From contig JAKCAB010000256.1 in assembly GCA_021839785.1 (NCBI GenBank), positions 1 to 25,211 on the forward strand: a DNA stretch of 25,211 nucleotides. The letters are read 5' to 3'. This document shows positions 22,978 through 25,211 of this stretch, piece by piece. This DNA is from a bacterium (GTDB taxonomy: Bacteria; Verrucomicrobiota; Verrucomicrobiae; Limisphaerales; J093). A program made the translations under genes and the position numbers. The notes under the pieces were generated by a model that saw nothing but the letters and a program-made list of their open reading frames with translations, was not told the origin of the DNA and did no database searches. Within the stretch, counting starts at the first letter, position 1. Every line of letters begins with the position of its first letter.

Positions 22978-25211
22978 ATGCCGACTGATCCAGCCAAAAC
23001 TTGCCCAGAGTGCGGGACCGAGCTGCCCGCCGGGACGGCGCCGGGCCAGTGCCCCAATTGTCTGCTCGGCCTGGGGCTGGCAGCCGCAGGGGCAGGGCCC
23101 GGAGATGAGAAAGCGGAAAGCCAAGTTCAGAAGTCAGACGACGGAGATCAGAGCGGAGAGACCGATCGCCGAGGGCCAGGTGTCGGAGGGCAGAACCCCA
23201 CCGGGACCTCCGAAAGCGCAGATGCCAAATCGCAGACCGCCACTCAGTTCGACCAGTACGAGCTGCTCGAAGAGATTGGCCGCGGCGGCATGGGCATGGT
23301 CTATAAGGCCCGCCAGCGGAGTCTCGATCGCATCGTCGCCCTCAAGCTGCTGTTGTTCGGGCCGCACGCGCCGCCGGAGTCGGTGAAGCGTTTCCGCGCC
23401 GAGGCCGTGGCCACCGCCGCGCTCCAGCATCCCAACATCGTTGCCATCCACGAAGTGGGTTCCCACGCGGGCCAGCATTTCCTGGTCATGGATTTCGTCG
23501 AGGGACGCAGTCTGGCGAAAGTCATTTCGGACTTCGGATTTCGGATTTCGGATTTCAAGAGGGTGGCGGGCTACGTGAAGACGATCGCCGAGGCGATCCA
23601 CTACGCGCACGACCGCGGCATTCTGCACCGCGACCTCAAGCCGTCCAACGTGCTCATCGACGCGAACGACCAGCCGCGCGTGACGGACTTCGGCCTGGCC
23701 AAGCACCTCGAGGGCGACTCGGAGCTCACGGTTTCGGGCCAGGTGCTGGGCTCGCCCAACTACATGCCGCCGGAGCAAGCGACGGGCAAACGCGGCCGGG
23801 TGAGCCGGCGGAGCGACGTGTATGCGCTGGGCGCGATCCTCTATCACGCGCTGACGGGCCGCCCGCCGTTTGTGGGCGAAGGCGTGGCCGAGACGGTGCA
23901 ACAGGTGCTCAACGCGGAACCGGTGTCGCCGCGCGTGCTCAATCCCGGCGTGCCCGCCGACTTGGAGACGGTGTGTCTGAAGTGTCTGGAGAAGGAACCC
24001 GCCAAACGCTACGCCACGGCGCAGTTGCTGGCGGAGGAACTGGGCCGGTTCCTCAACGGGCAGCCGGTGCTTGCCCGCCCCATTGGCCTGGCCGGCAAGG
24101 TGTGGCGCTGGTGCCGGCGGAAGCCACTGGTTGCCAGCCTGGCCGGTGCAGTCGTCGTGACCTTGCTGTCAGGCTTTGCCGGCGTCCTTTGGCAATGGCG
24201 CCAGGCTGAAGCCGAGCGTCGGCGCACTGAACACCAAGCTTATATCTCGGACATCAACGCCGCCCATGCCGCACTGAAAGCCAACAATCCCGGCCGCGCG
24301 CTCGAACTGCTGAACCGCCATAAGCCAAGAGTTTCCTCACGCTCAACTCTCAACCCTCAACCCTCAACCGATCTCCGTGGCTTCGAGTGGCGTTACCTTT
24401 GGCAACAATGCCAGACGGAGGACGAGGCGGTCTTCGCCCGGTTGCCCAGCGGGATTCGCAGCTTGGAGGTCTCGCCCGACGGACGTTGGCTCGTGGCCGG
24501 GTCGGAACTCGGCGCGGTCAAGCTGTGGAACCTGAAGACCCAGGAGGAGATCTCGTTGGCACCGGACGGGGGCGTAGTGAGCGTAGCGGCCATTTCGCCG
24601 GACTGCGCTCGCGTTGTGTTCTCGGACCAAAGCCTGAAACACTTGGGTGGATTTGCGGTTTGGAACATCCAGACCCGGCAACGCGAAGCGCCCGTCATGG
24701 ACGAGTGGCCCCTGGGCCCCGTCGGTTTTTTCGGCGACGGCAAGCTGTTGGGCTATAGCGCCAACGGTCGCGAAGTGGCGAAGACGGTCGTCGCGGACTT
24801 CGCCACGCGCCAAGCCCTCGCCACCTGCAAGCACCTGACCGCGGCGAAGGATAATTTCCGTGGGCTGAGCACCGTTGGCACTCCCGACGGCCGCTACATC
24901 ATCTTCTCCGAGAGTGACCCTGATCGTCGGATCGGCCGCTGGGATTGGCGTGCAGGCAGCGAGGTCCAGTACTTTCCCGCCCATCGCGAACCGGTCACCG
25001 ACATGGCCGTCAGCCCCGACGGAAAAACCCTGGCCACCGGCGCCGGTTTCACCGAGACGGGCATCAAGCTGTGGGAAGTCCCCTCCTTTCGTCTCTTGGC
25101 TGATCTCGTCGGTCATGAGGGATGGGTCACCAGTCTGAAGTTCGCGCCGGACGGACAGACCCTGGCCTCGGGCAGTGTGGACCGAACGATTCGGCTCTGG
25201 GATGTGCCCAG
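22978..25211 (+). CDS. Transmembrane Ser/Thr protein kinase with zinc ribbon and WD40 repeats, 3' end cut by window
   Basis: At least 744 residues. The N-terminus is a zinc ribbon (CPEC at 9-12, CPNC near 25-28). A low-complexity linker follows, then a full Hanks-type kinase: GRGGMGMVY from residue 101, ATP-binding Lys123 in VALKLL, catalytic HRDLKPSN from 217, DFGLAK from 237, and PPEQA in place of APE. One membrane helix (about 384-404) precedes a WD40 region from about 485. Its blades end in LWNLKT, LWEVPS and LWDVP, and the region continues past the edge. This gives a cytoplasmic kinase and an external or periplasmic propeller sensor. Two 7-bp tandem repeats are in frame, at 23525-23556 and 24342-24369. 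The start at 22978 has AAGGGA upstream. This type usually neighbours an ECF sigma factor, as here. Confidence 0.93.
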   Translation, partial: MPTDPAKTCPECGTELPAGTAPGQCPNCLLGLGLAAAGAGPGDEKAESQVQKSDDGDQSGETDRRGPGVGGQNPTGTSESADAKSQTATQFDQYELLEEIGRGGMGMVYKARQRSLDRIVALKLLLFGPHAPPESVKRFRAEAVATAALQHPNIVAIHEVGSHAGQHFLVMDFVEGRSLAKVISDFGFRISDFKRVAGYVKTIAEAIHYAHDRGILHRDLKPSNVLIDANDQPRVTDFGLAKHLEGDSELTVSGQVLGSPNYMPPEQATGKRGRVSRRSDVYALGAILYHALTGRPPFVGEGVAETVQQVLNAEPVSPRVLNPGVPADLETVCLKCLEKEPAKRYATAQLLAEELGRFLNGQPVLARPIGLAGKVWRWCRRKPLVASLAGAVVVTLLSGFAGVLWQWRQAEAERRRTEHQAYISDINAAHAALKANNPGRALELLNRHKPRVSSRSTLNPQPSTDLRGFEWRYLWQQCQTEDEAVFARLPSGIRSLEVSPDGRWLVAGSELGAVKLWNLKTQEEISLAPDGGVVSVAAISPDCARVVFSDQSLKHLGGFAVWNIQTRQREAPVMDEWPLGPVGFFGDGKLLGYSANGREVAKTVVADFATRQALATCKHLTAAKDNFRGLSTVGTPDGRYIIFSESDPDRRIGRWDWRAGSEVQYFPAHREPVTDMAVSPDGKTLATGAGFTETGIKLWEVPSFRLLADLVGHEGWVTSLKFAPDGQTLASGSVDRTIRLWDVP
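23525..23556 (+). repeat. 7-bp tandem repeat TTTCGGA inside the kinase gene
   Basis: About 4.5 units of TTTCGGA (the second starts with C). The unit adds SDFGFRISDF to the kinase domain between the small lobe and the catalytic loop, including a decoy DFG triplet. Since 7 is not a multiple of 3, gaining or losing one unit would shift the frame. Confidence 0.85.
24342..24369 (+). repeat. 7-bp tandem repeat CTCAACC inside the kinase gene
   Basis: Four contiguous units of CTCAACC (the first ends in T). They encode STLNPQPST in the stretch between the membrane helix and the WD40 domain. The period is again 7 with a different sequence from the repeat at 23525. Confidence 0.85.

Noticed and set aside
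23525..24369. CRISPR array
   Set aside because: The repeats are 7-base direct tandem units without spacers.

Overview
The window is GC-rich, densely coded and almost entirely operonic. The best guess for its source is a Verrucomicrobiota-like bacterium. This is an inference from an ECF sigma factor next to a Ser/Thr kinase with WD40 repeats, a large secreted DUF4038/collagenase-type glycoside hydrolase, and heptanucleotide repeats carried in frame inside coding sequence. No rRNA, tRNA, IS element, phage gene or CRISPR array was seen.

Region 1 (1-2683, minus strand) is a three-gene operon joined by ATGA overlaps: a LuxE-type acyl-protein synthetase, an MFS transporter, and the start of a probable LuxC-type acyl-CoA reductase that runs off the left edge. 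Region 2 (about 2914-11235, plus strand) starts with a textbook fluoride riboswitch, whose aptamer is followed by a terminator hairpin that also contains the crcB ribosome binding site. Behind it lie crcB (fluoride channel), DUF190, a CPA-type cation/proton antiporter, a universal stress protein and enolase (a classic fluoride target). A small P-loop ATPase and two dynamin-like GTPases follow without a break. The ATPase is coupled to enolase by ATGA, and the first dynamin to the ATPase by GTGA. This fluoride-controlled operon with a membrane-remodelling tail is the most original feature.

Region 3 (11291-21422, plus strand) is led by an ArsR-family repressor with an AT-rich dyad next to its start. 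It continues with a nucleoside phosphorylase-like protein, a DsrE-like sulfur-carrier protein, an SQR/FCSD-type flavoprotein with two cysteines, an RND/MMPL exporter and a monoheme cytochrome c. It ends with a 1118-residue two-module glycoside hydrolase and a LolA-like lipoprotein-sorting protein. The core looks like a sulfide/persulfide-sensing and oxidising module with an exporter/LolA pair; the glycoside hydrolase is an unexpected insertion.

Region 4 (21423-25211) holds a structured gene-free stretch, an ECF sigma factor and a 468-base gap. In that gap are a REP-like palindrome and a roughly 220-base element closed by a perfect 25-bp inverted repeat with internal hairpins. Next comes a transmembrane Ser/Thr kinase with an N-terminal zinc ribbon and WD40 repeats, cut by the right edge. 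The kinase gene contains two different 7-bp tandem repeats in frame.
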